Positions 50,139 to 59,985 of a stretch of 64,000 nucleotides of DNA are shown in pieces. A program made the position numbers and the translations under genes. The DNA is taken from contig OY855903.1 of the NCBI GenBank assembly GCA_963693305.1, forward strand, positions 26,958,955 to 27,022,954, read 5' to 3'. Source of the DNA: Meandrina meandrites (Eukaryota > Cnidaria > Anthozoa > Scleractinia > Meandrinidae). The notes beneath the pieces were generated by a model. The model worked only from the letters and a program-made list of their open reading frames with translations, did not search any database and had not been told where the DNA came from. Position 1 is the first letter of the stretch. Each line of letters starts with the position of its first letter.

Positions 50139-53100
50139 ATGAAAAATGAACACGCCTCAAAAAATCAATTGATTTCGACTCATGTAGATGATGGTCAATT
50201 GATAAAAAATTTTATCTCTGCTAAATATATGAACAAATCTGAGCTTAATAAATTATCAAAGACAAAACTAATACAGCTAATATTAACCAAAAATGCCCAA
50301 AAACAAGAAAACACACAATCTAGCAACAGTATGACCTTGAAACAGCTATCCAAATTTTTACCGGATGCTAAAAAACTCGGATATACTTGGAATCAACTTA
50401 TGAAAAAAAGCACAAGGCGTGCTATAATGAACGATATACAACGTTATAGGAATATAGAACCAGTACATGCCATTATTCCCAAAGCAATACGAGATTCTCA
50501 GAAATATTTAGAATTGGATCGTAAATTAAAACAAAAAGAAAGACTTATAAAACGGAATCATGAAAGGCTTATTCGACGACAAAAACAGCAAAGGACCCAG
50601 TCATCAAATGAATTTAATTTCGATGACAGCATTTTTGATTCAACATCCAATGACCAACCTCTATTCAAAATAACTGAAATAGGAAATACAGCTAATAAAA
50701 AATTCAATGCTTATACCAATGAATTCAAAATAAATGTACGTGAACATTACATAACAAATAAAAATGATATTTTCAGTGTTTTTGAGAGATTGGTGGAAAT
50801 GACAATTAAGAAAAGACAGTTAAAAGGTAATGATAGATTAAGATTGGTATTTTTAAATGATGAATTAGATCATCCTATATCAACAAAAATGTTAAAAGTT
50901 TCTGAATTTAAGTTAAAACATGTTTCAGACGTTATCAACACATTGGAGTATAAGGAAATTTCTCTAGAAGATTCTAAAATCATCGTACAATCCGTTAAAA
51001 TACCAGCAGGACTAGGTCGTTTATATTTATCAAAACAAACAGTTAATAGAAAGCAATGTATTATCACAATCAAAAATGACGATACTTTTTGTTTATCGCG
51101 AGCGATCGTCACAGCTCATGCTAATTTAAAACCTGAAAATTACACATTATCGCAATTAAAGAATGGTTTTAATAAAAGTCGTAAACTACAAGAAACTAAA
51201 GCCAAAGAGCTTCATAATGATGCTAATGTTGAAATCAACGATTATGGAAATTGCCTTGATGATGTAAATACTTTCGCTAAATATTTAGGAATAGAAATTA
51301 ATATCATGGATTCTGAGCAGTTCAATCAAATCATATATACAGCCAATAAGGGTAAAACAGATAAAATTTATTTATATAAAACACGAAATCATTTTGATGT
51401 AATTAAGTCAATGACTGCTCTTTTAAATGTCGCATATTATTGTCATACCTGTAAAAAAGCTTACACGAGAAGAGATAAACATAAATGCCCACAAAAATGC
51501 CTTTCTTGTTTTAAATATTTTCCAGATGGCAATAAATGCTTCGGTAAAGACGTTACATGTAAGCAATGCAATCGTGTATTTCATGGAAACAGCTGTTTTA
51601 AAAACCACACAAGTAACCGATCGAAAAAAGATGATGATTCAGTATGCAACTCTGTAGCAAAATGTTTAACATGCAATCAAATCATACTAAAACCATATAT
51701 TAAAACGCATAAATGCGGATTTAAAATGTGCTTTAATTGTAATAAATATTGCGAAAACAAGCATGAATGTTTCATGAAAAAGATAAAGTGCAAGGGTGGA
51801 AATTGCATCAAAGATAACAAAAATCCTTGCAGATTAAATAAAAACATAAAACGAAAAGATTATTACTTTTCATGTAAAACGTATAATGAAAAATATTTAT
51901 TCTTCGATTTCGAATGTATACAAAACACTGGAATACATGAAGTTAATTTAGCTATCTGTCATGATTTCAATGGTAATGAGACAATCTTCAATGATATAAA
52001 TAGTTTTTGTAATGGAATTCTCAATGAAAAATATAAAGGATACACACTCGTAGCTCATAATTCCAAAGGGTACGACTCTCATTTTATTCTTAAATGGTGT
52101 ATAGATAATGGTTTTAAACCTTATTGTATTTACAATGGTGCAAAAATTATGATGATGGAAATAGCACAATTAAGAATCAAAATAATCGACAGTTTAAATT
52201 TCATCCAACAATCATTATCATCGTTTCCAAAAACGTTTGGATTACACGAATTGAAAAAAGGGTATTTTCCACATTATTTCAACAAAATTTGTAATCAAAA
52301 CTATATCGGTAATATGCCTTCTAAGAAGCATTATGGGTATAATCAAATGAAAACACAAGATAGACAGAAATTTTTACAATGGTATGATGACCGTGTTAAT
52401 GAAAATTATGTTTTCGATTTCAAAAAAGAAATAATTGAATACTGTAGATCAGATGTTGATATATTAAGAAGATGTATGTTAAAATTCAGACTAGATTTCA
52501 TTAAAGAAGAAAATATTGATCCTTTAAAATACATCACAATAGCTTCTGTTTGTATGGCTATTTATAGAGGTAATTACATGCCTAATAACACAATTGCTGT
52601 GGTTGATAATTTCGTTCAAACAGAATCTCATAGTGCAATAAGCATTGCATGGCTTGATTTCATCAGTAAGAAAAATAATATTAAAATTCAACATGCTTTG
52701 AATGGTGGTGAAAAACTCATCAATAACGATTTAAAAGTAGATGGATTCTGTGAATCTACAAATACCGTTTATGAATTTCAAGGGTGTTTCTGGCATGGAT
52801 GTCCCGATTGTTTCAAACCTGATGTAATCAATAATAAGAATCAATGCGATATGGGTACTTTGTATAATAATACGCAGGCTAAAAATAACAAAATAACAGC
52901 TGTTGGTTACAATCTTATTGAAATGTGGGAATGTAAATTAAAAATGGATAAAGCTTTTCAGAAATATTATAAAAATGATTGGAAAAGAGAAGTAGTTGAA
53001 CCGCTAAACTTTTGTATAAATTCGATAAAGGTGAATGCGGCAGATACATTGACTTTTGCTCATTGTACCCGACGGTCCAGTACTACAAAAAATATCCCAC

Positions 53101-53162
53101 AGGACACCCTGAAAAAATCATATCACCAGAAAAATACGATACTCAATGGTATGGTTTCATAA
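50139..53162 (+). pseudogene. polB: Protein-primed family B DNA polymerase, N-terminal and exonuclease part (frame-broken)
   Basis: Replicative polymerase of self-synthesising elements, with a 3'-5' proofreading domain. Visible order: a SAP-like helix pair near residue 35 (LSKTKLIQLIL); an OTU-like block with DDTFCLSRAI (C318) and NHFDVI (H418); a cysteine-rich zinc-binding region about 428-575 with many CxxC pairs; exonuclease motif I FFDFEC (D590, E592), motif II HNSKGYDSHF (D646) and motif III YCRSDVDIL (Y768, D772); then an insert with FQGCFWHGCPDCF. After about residue 957 the frame leaves the polymerase and ends in unrelated residues; the palm domain continues in another frame (53012-54292). 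About a dozen residues usual just before motif A are missing at the switch. The inactive state is inferred. Confidence 0.88.
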
Positions 53163-54292
53163 AATGCAAAATTTTACCACCAAGAGGGTTATACCATCCT
53201 GTTTTACCTCTGAGAATCAAATGTGAAAAGGCTGAAAAATTGATGTTTCCTCTGTGCATATCATGTGCAAAAACAAAGCAACAAGAAAAATGCCAACATA
53301 GTGAAAGTGAACGAGCATTTATAGGTACATGGACAACCGATGAACTCAATAAGGCCATTGAAAAAGACTATAAAATTATAAAAATATATGAGGTTTACCA
53401 TTTTGAAAAGTCAAGCGATGATTTATTCAAGGATTATATAAAAAAATTCATGAAACTCAAACTTGAATCAACAAAATATAATTTCAAAAATACCAATGAA
53501 GAGACGACGTTCAGAAATAAAGTCAAGAAGAATTTAGATATTGAATTAGGTGAATTATGTGAGAATGCGGGATTAAGAGCTATTGCAAAAATGTGTTTAA
53601 ACTCACTTTGGGGCAAATTTGGACAACGAAATAACATGAATCAATGCAAATACGTAACTGATATAAATGAATTTTATCAAGTAGTTCTAGACGACACCAT
53701 TGGTAATTTAAACATGAATTTCATAAGTGATGAGATGGTACAGATGAGTTACACTTATAAGGATCAGTTTGTTGATAATTCCTATAATACAAATATCTAT
53801 GTAGCCTGCTTCACGACTAGTAGTGCACGGTTAATGCTTTATGAGAAGTTGGATTATTTAAATGAAAAAGTATTATATTTTGATACCGACAGCATCATAT
53901 ATATTGAGCCCAAAAATAGTAATTTAATCGAGACAGGCGACATGTTAGGCGATTTAACAGATGAGTTAGACGGCGAGTCTATAAATAACATTTTCGTGTC
54001 AGGAGGGCCTAAAAATTATAGCTTCATATATGGAAATAATAAGCAAAAGTGTGTTATTAAAGGTTTCAGCCTTAACCACGAAAATTCCCAAATACTTAAT
54101 CACGCAAATATGATTAAAATAGTAACAAAAGAAATTAAGGACCTCATATTAGTGAATGAAAACAAAATAACCAGACAAAATAAACAAATCGTAAACAAAT
54201 ATGATGAAAAGGTATACAGCTTTGGATATGACAAGCGCTGTATCAAATATATCTCGGAATACTGCATTGAAACATATCCATATGGTTATTAA
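53012..54292 (+). pseudogene. polB: Protein-primed family B DNA polymerase, palm/thumb part (downstream frame of broken gene)
   Basis: Continuation of the polymerase above in another frame, with no ATG at its start (the frame opens at a TTG). Motif A is YIDFCSLYP (D14), motif B KMCLNSLWGKFG (about 193-203), motif C YFDTDSIIY (D291, D293): the full set of metal-binding aspartates is intact. The insert between motifs A and B is about 170 residues, within the range of protein-primed enzymes. The last 90 residues (ISEYCIETYPYGY end) form the thumb. A small deletion at about 53009 explains the frame change better than programmed frameshifting, since no slippery heptamer is evident and residues are missing. 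A sequencing error remains possible. Confidence 0.88.
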
Positions 54293-54319
54293 AATATAAA
54301 ACAAAATAAAATATAGATC

Positions 54320-54328
54320 TATTATATA
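54320..54328 (+). promoter_or_regulatory. Promoter-like box TATTATATA before the GTPase gene
   Basis: The nonamer TATTATATA ends six bases before the GTPase ATG. The identical nonamer ends seven bases before the ATG of the next gene (55287-55295). Short identical AT boxes at a fixed distance from start codons are typical of virus-encoded promoters; in this AT-rich DNA, chance is also possible. Confidence 0.4.
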
Positions 54329-54334
54329 CAGGAA

Positions 54335-55258
54335 ATGATCATTTCAGTTATAGGAGGCCCAGATGTCGGTAAATCAAGTCTCATCAGCCGAATTTTAATA
54401 AATACTGGTTACATTGATGAAAGAGAGGTATATAAAGCACAAAAAGAATCATCAATCATGAAAAAACCAAATCAATGGTTACAAAATTTAGTCGATACAA
54501 ATTCAAATGAAAAAGAATCGGGAATAACCATTCAATCATCCATTGAATCATTCACTTATGAAGGACGAGAATTCAGCTTAGTCAATAATCCTGGTCATAC
54601 CTCTTTAATTAATGAAATGATCAGATATTCTTCAATTTCTGATATAGGGATGGTAATCATTTCAGCCAAACCTAATGAGACGCTTGATAGCATCAGACAA
54701 GGTTTCGAGCATGCATTAATCATCAGAGTGAATGGTATTAAACATCTTATCATATGTATCAATAAGTCTGAATTCATTAATTCAACCACCAACAGTTATC
54801 AAACTATTGTCAATGAGATTAAAGAATTTTACAAGAAGCTCAAATTTGAAAAAATGATATTTTGTCCTGTCTCAGCAAAACTGGACTTGAATGTAACGAA
54901 GAATGATTCCAATTTGGTCGATTACAGTTTATTAGATATCATCAAAAACATCAAAATACCAAAGAGAATAACACAACACATCAAACCAATCAATGGTATA
55001 GCAAATGCCAAATTAATATTTCACAAAATCCCCAAATTAATATCAAAAGGTTTTTCATGTGTTTTATACAGCCTCGATAAATCATATACTGTTGAATTTG
55101 ATGACATAAAAAATGATAATTTCAATTTCATCACGATATTCAATTCGAAGAATAAAATCATTAGTTGCATATTGAAAATCAATACAAATAATCATCTCGA
55201 TCAAAATTGTCTTTTAAGGTACAGTAACATGACCATTGCTTATGGTGTTCTATATTAG
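54335..55258 (+). CDS. eEF1A/eRF3-like translational GTPase in the polymerase cassette
   Basis: A 307-residue protein with a full TRAFAC translational GTPase domain. P-loop GGPDVGKS is at residues 7-14. Switch I is KESGITI (RGITI in eEF1A). Switch II is NNPGH (DxPGH in the family). G4 is NKSE (NKxD). G5 is PVSAK. The stretch YQTIVNEIKEFYKKL before G5 follows the eEF1A/eRF3/Hbs1 subfamily. After about residue 215 a beta-rich tail may be a reduced domain II/III; at 307 residues it is much shorter than eEF1A (about 460). It starts 42 bases after the polymerase stop. The role is unknown: recruiting host translation or capturing host mRNA are possibilities. The switch changes could lower hydrolysis. 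Confidence 0.85.
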   Translation: MIISVIGGPDVGKSSLISRILINTGYIDEREVYKAQKESSIMKKPNQWLQNLVDTNSNEKESGITIQSSIESFTYEGREFSLVNNPGHTSLINEMIRYSSISDIGMVIISAKPNETLDSIRQGFEHALIIRVNGIKHLIICINKSEFINSTTNSYQTIVNEIKEFYKKLKFEKMIFCPVSAKLDLNVTKNDSNLVDYSLLDIIKNIKIPKRITQHIKPINGIANAKLIFHKIPKLISKGFSCVLYSLDKSYTVEFDDIKNDNFNFITIFNSKNKIISCILKINTNNHLDQNCLLRYSNMTIAYGVLY

Positions 55259-55286
55259 TTTAATCATATAAAAAAATATCTCATCA

Positions 55287-55295
55287 TATTATATA
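55287..55295 (+). promoter_or_regulatory. Promoter-like box TATTATATA before the coiled-coil gene
   Basis: Second copy of the nonamer seen before the GTPase gene, ending seven bases before the ATG at 55303. It lies in a 44-base spacer made almost wholly of A and T. Confidence 0.4.
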
Positions 55296-55302
55296 ATACT
55301 AA

Positions 55303-55644
55303 ATGGGATATGTTGAAGAAGCATCACACAATGAATTTGAATTCAACACAATACCCACCAATGAGGCAGTTCAAATATTCAAATTTTTAACAACTACAAA
55401 AATAATATCAAATTTAAATGAGCAAATCAAGACAAGTTTAAAACAAATAACAAATCTAAAAGAAGCCATCACAAAACTGGAAGATTCAAAATTCGATCTT
55501 AAAACAATCTATCAGCTTAAAAATAAATTAAAAGCAAAATTTCACAACATCAATAAATTGAAGAAAGAACTTAAATACGTCAATTCACATCTAATAAAAC
55601 TTGAAAAAGACTTCGGCAATATTCCATCAAATAAAAAAAATTGA
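55303..55644 (+). CDS. Small coiled-coil protein of the polymerase cassette
   Basis: A 113-residue protein with an acidic head (GYVEEASHNEFEF) and then a long heptad-patterned, lysine-rich coiled coil from about residue 30 to 105 (ISNLNEQIKTSLKQITNLKEAITKLED; LKKELKYVNSHLIKLEKDFG). No catalytic or metal-binding motif and no membrane segment. It is the last gene of the cassette. Its position suggests a structural or DNA-end-binding partner of the polymerase, but no family is recognised. Confidence 0.65.
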   Translation: MGYVEEASHNEFEFNTIPTNEAVQIFKFLTTTKIISNLNEQIKTSLKQITNLKEAITKLEDSKFDLKTIYQLKNKLKAKFHNINKLKKELKYVNSHLIKLEKDFGNIPSNKKN

Positions 55645-55763
55645 AATAACCATCGATAACGGATTCATAAAGATCAATGAGAATTAAAATTGATTTCCAA
55701 AACTATGAAAAAGACTATAAGAGCTTTGATATTTTAGCGCTGGTTACCAATAGAGAGATGAAA

Positions 55764-56090
55764 TGGAGTTTGAATTAAAAATTCAAACATCATATAGCTT
55801 CGCTTGTTTCCAGGATTGGTTTTAAGTATAAGAGCTAGCTTTGTTTCCATGCATTGTTAAAACACTATGAAAATAAACGCACTAATTTTTTTAAAAAGAG
55901 TATAGAATTGTTTCAAGCATTTGTATCAAGCATTGGAAAAATAAATATGAAATAATTGATCTTCAAATATTTAATATTTGAAGAACATATAATTTCCAGT
56001 TTTGGATTTCAGTATTGGAAATGAAATGATTTCATTCTGATTCATATTTTTTGAATCAAAATGAATACATATAAAATTTCCAATATTTGA
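55764..56090. other. Cluster of AT-rich hairpins downstream of the cassette
   Basis: Several short perfect or near-perfect palindromes follow the last gene: GTTTGAATTAAAAATTCAAAC near 55769, TTCAAATATTTAATATTTGAA near 55963, TGATTCATATTTTTTGAATCA near 56040, and repeated ATTTCCA/TGGAAAT pairs. Some large DNA viruses end transcripts at hairpins, so these may be termination or 3'-end signals. They could also be the decayed end of the element. Confidence 0.45.
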
Positions 56091-56099
56091 TTCCATTTT

Positions 56100-56900
56100 T
56101 TATTCCAATATTTTTCCCAAAATCTTAATCCATAAATTAGAGTAATAATATTCTACAATCTGTATCATTTTGAAAAAATGACCCAGAGTGTAGTACATTA
56201 CTACTTCCTTTATATGATAATTACATTGAAATAAAAAAAGGCCACCGAAGCTTTTCAATAGGTGATTTAAGTAATATTTCCAAGTGCCACCATTTTCGCT
56301 AAAAATTCTTTTTAGCCAGGCTAGTCTTAAAGATTTACACATTGTTTCTAAATCGATCATTTTCAAACCACCTTTATGATAATCATTTATTGTTGACAAA
56401 CACGTAACTTTGTCCACACCTTTCCATAGAAATTTAAATATTATAGATTCAGTTCTTGGATCACTCCATTGGGGACGGTTAATAATGATGCTACATAAAC
56501 AAATTTTGGAATAACCATGGATTTTATTATTGTTACATAGAGAGAGAGACCTCTAGCAGACCAAATATTTAGGAGCCTTTACGGTATCCAATCTTTCTAT
56601 AAAATTTTTCTCGTGTAGTAATTTTTGATCATAAGAGTAGTATACCCCCAGGGCTTTAATTGGTTCCTTTGGCCATTTAATTCCAAAGGGCTTTGCTTTG
56701 TTTTCACGTGTAGAACCAATCCACATTCCTTCGGTTTTGGTAGGATTAAGCTGTAAACCTGAAACCTTCTTAAAAACGTCAAGCATACTAAAAAGGGTTT
56801 GAGCTGAATTAGTGTCCGAAAGGACTGCCGTTGTATCATCTGCGTATTGAAGTAACTTGGTTTCTTCCCCTCCAATTGTAATACCTTTTATCAGCGAGAC
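56100..56900 (-). mobile_element. LINE reverse transcriptase fragment, frameshifted
   Basis: Read on the minus strand from 56900: GGEETKLLQYADDTTAVL (YADD catalytic core of reverse transcriptase), then VSGLQLNPTKTEGMWIGS and the thumb, then, after frame changes, IFKFLWKG and NDYHKGGLKMIDLETMCKSLRLAWLKRI. The last motif is typical of L1/Tx1-like non-LTR retrotransposons. 5' truncated (no endonuclease, no early RT motifs) and with at least two frame breaks. It abuts the AT-rich cassette. Confidence 0.85.
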
Positions 56901-57730
56901 ATGACATTACGACATTCAACGTTCAAGACGACAAACACTACTAAAGGACGGACCATAACAATAGTGATAGGATAGTGATAGGAATTTTCAGCTTGCATAA
57001 ATATTTTTTTAACCCATTGCTTCGCCAGAAATTTTTTGCGGGTGAAACGCTCTGCTCGATTTTCATTTACTAAACTATTTAAAAATAAACGGCACGCGAT
57101 GCATGCAGAAGCGATGACGTTTCAGAAGGGGTCTTTAATAATTTTTAAGACATTTGTCAAAAAAATGTAATTAATCATTAATTTATTATTAATCACGGGT
57201 GAGGAAGTACGGGTCTACTTGGACTGGAAGAGCTCATCATCAGTTGTATTGGTGCACGGTGGCGTGAAAGAGACTCAGTGAAGCAGTAGAAAACCAATGG
57301 CTATCAACGAACTCGCGAGAGGGCCTGTACGTGACATACCTGAACCGCGCGTCGAAGGACTTTGTGAAAGTCTAGAATTTTAAATGTTGAAGAAAATTAC
57401 TACATAATCCGCATGTCCAGTGAGATTCAGGTCAGTATTCGGTAGTTGAGCTATCTGTTGAATGTTCAACATAACTTTGGCCGCCAGAGCTCAGTATGGA
57501 AATGCTGCCCTGCGGAGAGGCGTGGCGGCCGGAAATCGATGAAATCGTCTGGAATTCACTTCTGCTTGAAAAAGTGATCAGTTCAGCCTCATGAACTAGT
57601 AAAAATTCACATATAGATCCATAAATTGGTCTCGCAATACCTCACAGCTGTTTAGATTGCTAAAAGGCGCAGGATGAGCCATTTTTAGATGTACGTGACA
57701 GCCTTCTGGCTGCCATCTTGATCGATATTG
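56901..57730. other. Stretch between LINE fragment and hairpin elements, no gene seen
   Basis: It contains the repeat at 57087-57150 that is inverted relative to 45945-46000. The remainder, including 57200-57700, shows no convincing coding frame; I looked for missing glutathione synthetase exons on the minus strand and found none. Confidence 0.5.
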
Positions 57731-57840
57731 AATTCGGCTTTCGTATGATATGAAAAATCATGCAGATCGCGGAGAGTGTTATGTTATTCGCCGAAGCCGA
57801 AGGCTCCTCGATCTGCATAATTCTTCATAACATACTCATG
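57731..57840. repeat. Imperfect palindrome; left end shared with 15596-15622
   Basis: TATGAAAAATCATGCAGATCG and its inverse CGATCTGCATAATTCTTCATA bracket a short centre (57751-57830). The leading GAATTCRGCTTTCGTATGATATGAA also occurs at about 15596-15620, so this is a dispersed family. Confidence 0.65.
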
Positions 57841-58040
57841 CAGCCTCATCCAATAATTCCTAAATAAATGTTGCTGGGTTCAAAATTAATTTTGCTCAGG
57901 ATTGTTTTGTCCGCGCTGGGTGCGAAATTATCTTAAGCGACAAAAGAGAGCTTATATTAATTTCGATTATTATACATTTATTATGTTATCATATCTATTA
58001 TCACACTTACTCACTTTCTTGATTATAAACTTATTACTAC

Positions 58041-58196
58041 TAACGAGAAATAAAATGCAAACAGCGGCAACAAACATAACACATGAACTACGCATGGTTT
58101 GAAAAATAATCTAAAATTTACTTTAGATTATTTTTGAAACCATGCGTAGTTCATGTGTTGCGTTTGTTGCCGCTGTTTGCATTTTATTTCTCGTTA
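58041..58196. mobile_element. Near-perfect 156-bp hairpin MITE, TAACGAG ends
   Basis: Arms of about 75 bases (TAACGAGAAATAAAATGC... and its inverse ...GCATTTTATTTCTCGTTA) are almost identical, with ATTTAC near the centre. The outer TA could be a target duplication. The high arm identity suggests a young insertion. The small open frame across it is a by-product. Confidence 0.85.
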
Positions 58197-58234
58197 AATT
58201 GAAATGGCCAAAGAACAAGAGTGTTTATGTTATT

Positions 58235-58244
58235 ACTACTATTA

Positions 58245-58304
<60 letters not shown>
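58235..58304. repeat. (ATT)n microsatellite abutting the Penelope-like element
   Basis: About 22 ATT units with one or two interruptions lie directly against the left end of the Penelope-like element. Two further (ATT)n runs lie at 60124-60165 and 60325-60376. Confidence 0.9.
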
Positions 58305-58306
<2 letters not shown>

Positions 58307-58848
58307 TGATTAAAAAGTTAAACGCTAAAATGTTATGAAATATCATTGTAAAAACTTTTAAAAAAGCAGACGACGTTTCGGCGCTACTCTACGCCATTAT
58401 CAAGTCAAAAGTTATAAAATTACAACAAGAATATATAAAAAACGTAAAACAATAGAAATATTTGTGTGTCCTATGGGTATAAAATAAGAAACAATAGAAA
58501 TATATATATATGTATAAAAAAAAAAAGAAAGAATGAAAGAAATTCTATAAAAAGTGTCAAGTGAATAGTTTGGCGCGAATGGAGTCACTCTGGGTGTTGA
58601 GAGATGGTTTGATGTCTTTAATGAAGAGCATCTCGTATATTAGGCAGTCCAACTTGCTTCTGCATTTCTTTAAGACTTTGAAAAGGTGGCCGATCTTTGT
58701 TCTTTTGTTTTCATGGTGCGTGTCAAGGTGTCGTCCGATGGCAGAATAACGATGTTCACTAATGCGTTGATGTAAGTGTCGAGTAGTAAACCCGACATAA
58801 CTGTTTCAATTCAACGGTGAACTGTACGAGCAAACAGATGGTGTAGCC

Positions 58849-59844
58849 ATGGGCTCGCCACTTGGTCCACTACTGGCCAATGTTTTCATGTGCCATATAG
58901 AGAACCAATTAGAACAAAAGAACATGATCCCGTCTTTCTATCGAAGATATGTCGATGACACTCTAGTCAAAATGCCCAACACAGAATCAGCGGCAGATTT
59001 CCTTCAAGTACTCAACAGTGTCCACCCAAGCCTGTCCTTCACCATGGAATTTGAACATGAAGGCTCTATTCCATTCCTCGGCACCTTAATCACAAGATGT
59101 GGTAACAAACTAACAACAGAAGTCTATAGAAAACCAACCGACACAGGACTCTTGTTACATTTCGACAGCCACGTTGATAACAGGTACAAAAACGGCCTAG
59201 TTCATACGATGGTTGATCGAGCGTACCGTTTATCTTCTTCTCAGGAAGCCTTCTCAAAAGAATGCGACAAGTTGCGCACAATCTTTTCAAAACTGCGTTA
59301 CCCGAACACATTGGTCAATTCCACAATTGAAAGAGTTAAGAAAGGAACTGACAAAGAGCCGCACGCCGTGACTCCATCAGAGCCATCTGTTTACATTAAA
59401 TTACCCTTTAAAGATCAACGATCGGCAAATCGCGTCCGCAGAGAAATTCACTCCCTGGGATCGATGATTAATGTCAACGTGAAACCCGTCTTTACCAGCA
59501 GAAAACTATCGCAAACTTTGAGTGTAAAGGAAAACAAACCCCCGATTGTCAACACGCAATGCGTTGTATATTCATTCCAATGTGATTTGTGCGATGCAAA
59601 TTATGTCGGGTTTACTACTCGACACTTACATCAACGCATTAGTGAACATCGTTATTCTGCCATCGGACGACACCTTGACACGCACCATGAAAACAAAAGA
59701 ACAAAGATCGGCCACCTTTTCAAAGTCTTAAAGAAATGCAGAAGCAAGTTGGACTGCCTAATATACGAGATGCTCTTCATTAAAGACATCAAACCATCTC
59801 TCAACACCCAGAGTGATTCCATTCGCGCCAAACTATTCACTTGA
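58849..59844 (+). CDS. Penelope-like reverse transcriptase with GIY-YIG endonuclease, 5' truncated
   Basis: 331 residues from the first ATG, but the frame is already open and homologous from 58801 (FNGELYEQTDGVA precedes the ATG), so the N-terminal half of the reverse transcriptase is missing. GSPLGPLLAN (residues 2-11) and YVDD (34-37) are catalytic RT motifs. The C-terminal part is a GIY-YIG endonuclease: VVY at 239-241, YVG at 252-254, R258 and R263, with a nearby cysteine pair CDLC. This RT plus C-terminal GIY-YIG order is specific to Penelope-like elements. The 62-residue antisense frame seen in both arms is a by-product of the inverted repeat. Truncated, so not autonomous. Confidence 0.92.
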   Translation: MGSPLGPLLANVFMCHIENQLEQKNMIPSFYRRYVDDTLVKMPNTESAADFLQVLNSVHPSLSFTMEFEHEGSIPFLGTLITRCGNKLTTEVYRKPTDTGLLLHFDSHVDNRYKNGLVHTMVDRAYRLSSSQEAFSKECDKLRTIFSKLRYPNTLVNSTIERVKKGTDKEPHAVTPSEPSVYIKLPFKDQRSANRVRREIHSLGSMINVNVKPVFTSRKLSQTLSVKENKPPIVNTQCVVYSFQCDLCDANYVGFTTRHLHQRISEHRYSAIGRHLDTHHENKRTKIGHLFKVLKKCRSKLDCLIYEMLFIKDIKPSLNTQSDSIRAKLFT

Positions 59845-59985
59845 CACTTTTTATAGAATTTCTTTCATTCTTTCTTTTTTTTTTATACATATATATATAT
59901 ATTTCTATTGTTTCTTATTTTATACCCATAGGACACACAAATATTTCTATTGTTTTACGTTTTTTATATATTCTTGTTGTAATTT

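Larger units (their letters stand above)
49880..56095 (+). mobile_element. Endogenous virus-like / Polinton-related cassette: DNA polymerase, GTPase, coiled-coil protein
   Basis: A very AT-rich block with three consecutive same-strand intronless genes separated by about 42-44 bases, unlike anything around it. Gene 1 is a protein-primed family B DNA polymerase as in Polintons/adintoviruses, gene 2 a translational GTPase and gene 3 a small coiled-coil protein. Base composition and gene density change at about 49880 and 56095. No terminal inverted repeats, capsid, packaging ATPase, protease or integrase are seen. It is interpreted as a remnant of, or a minimal relative of, a Polinton-like or large-DNA-virus element. 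Borders are by composition and so approximate. Confidence 0.75.

Noticed and set aside
53000..53020. Programmed ribosomal frameshift in the polymerase
   Set aside because: No slippery heptamer is evident and residues normally present before motif A are missing, which a frameshift would not explain.
49880..56095. CRISPR array or bacterial contamination explaining the AT-rich block
   Set aside because: No regularly spaced direct repeats, no bacterial ribosome-binding sites or operon partners; the GTPase resembles eukaryotic-type eEF1A/eRF3 and the flanks are typical animal repeats.
45945..57150. The inverted ~55-bp pair at 45945-46000 and 57087-57150 as terminal repeats of one 11 kb viral element
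   Set aside because: The last exon of the mucin-like gene and both GSS-like exons lie between them, and similarity stops after about 55 bases; a dispersed repeat is simpler.
58561..58749. 62-residue ORF present identically on both strands (58561-58749 and 59652-59840) as a real gene
   Set aside because: It is the antisense of the GIY-YIG end of the Penelope ORF, seen twice only because of the inverted repeat.
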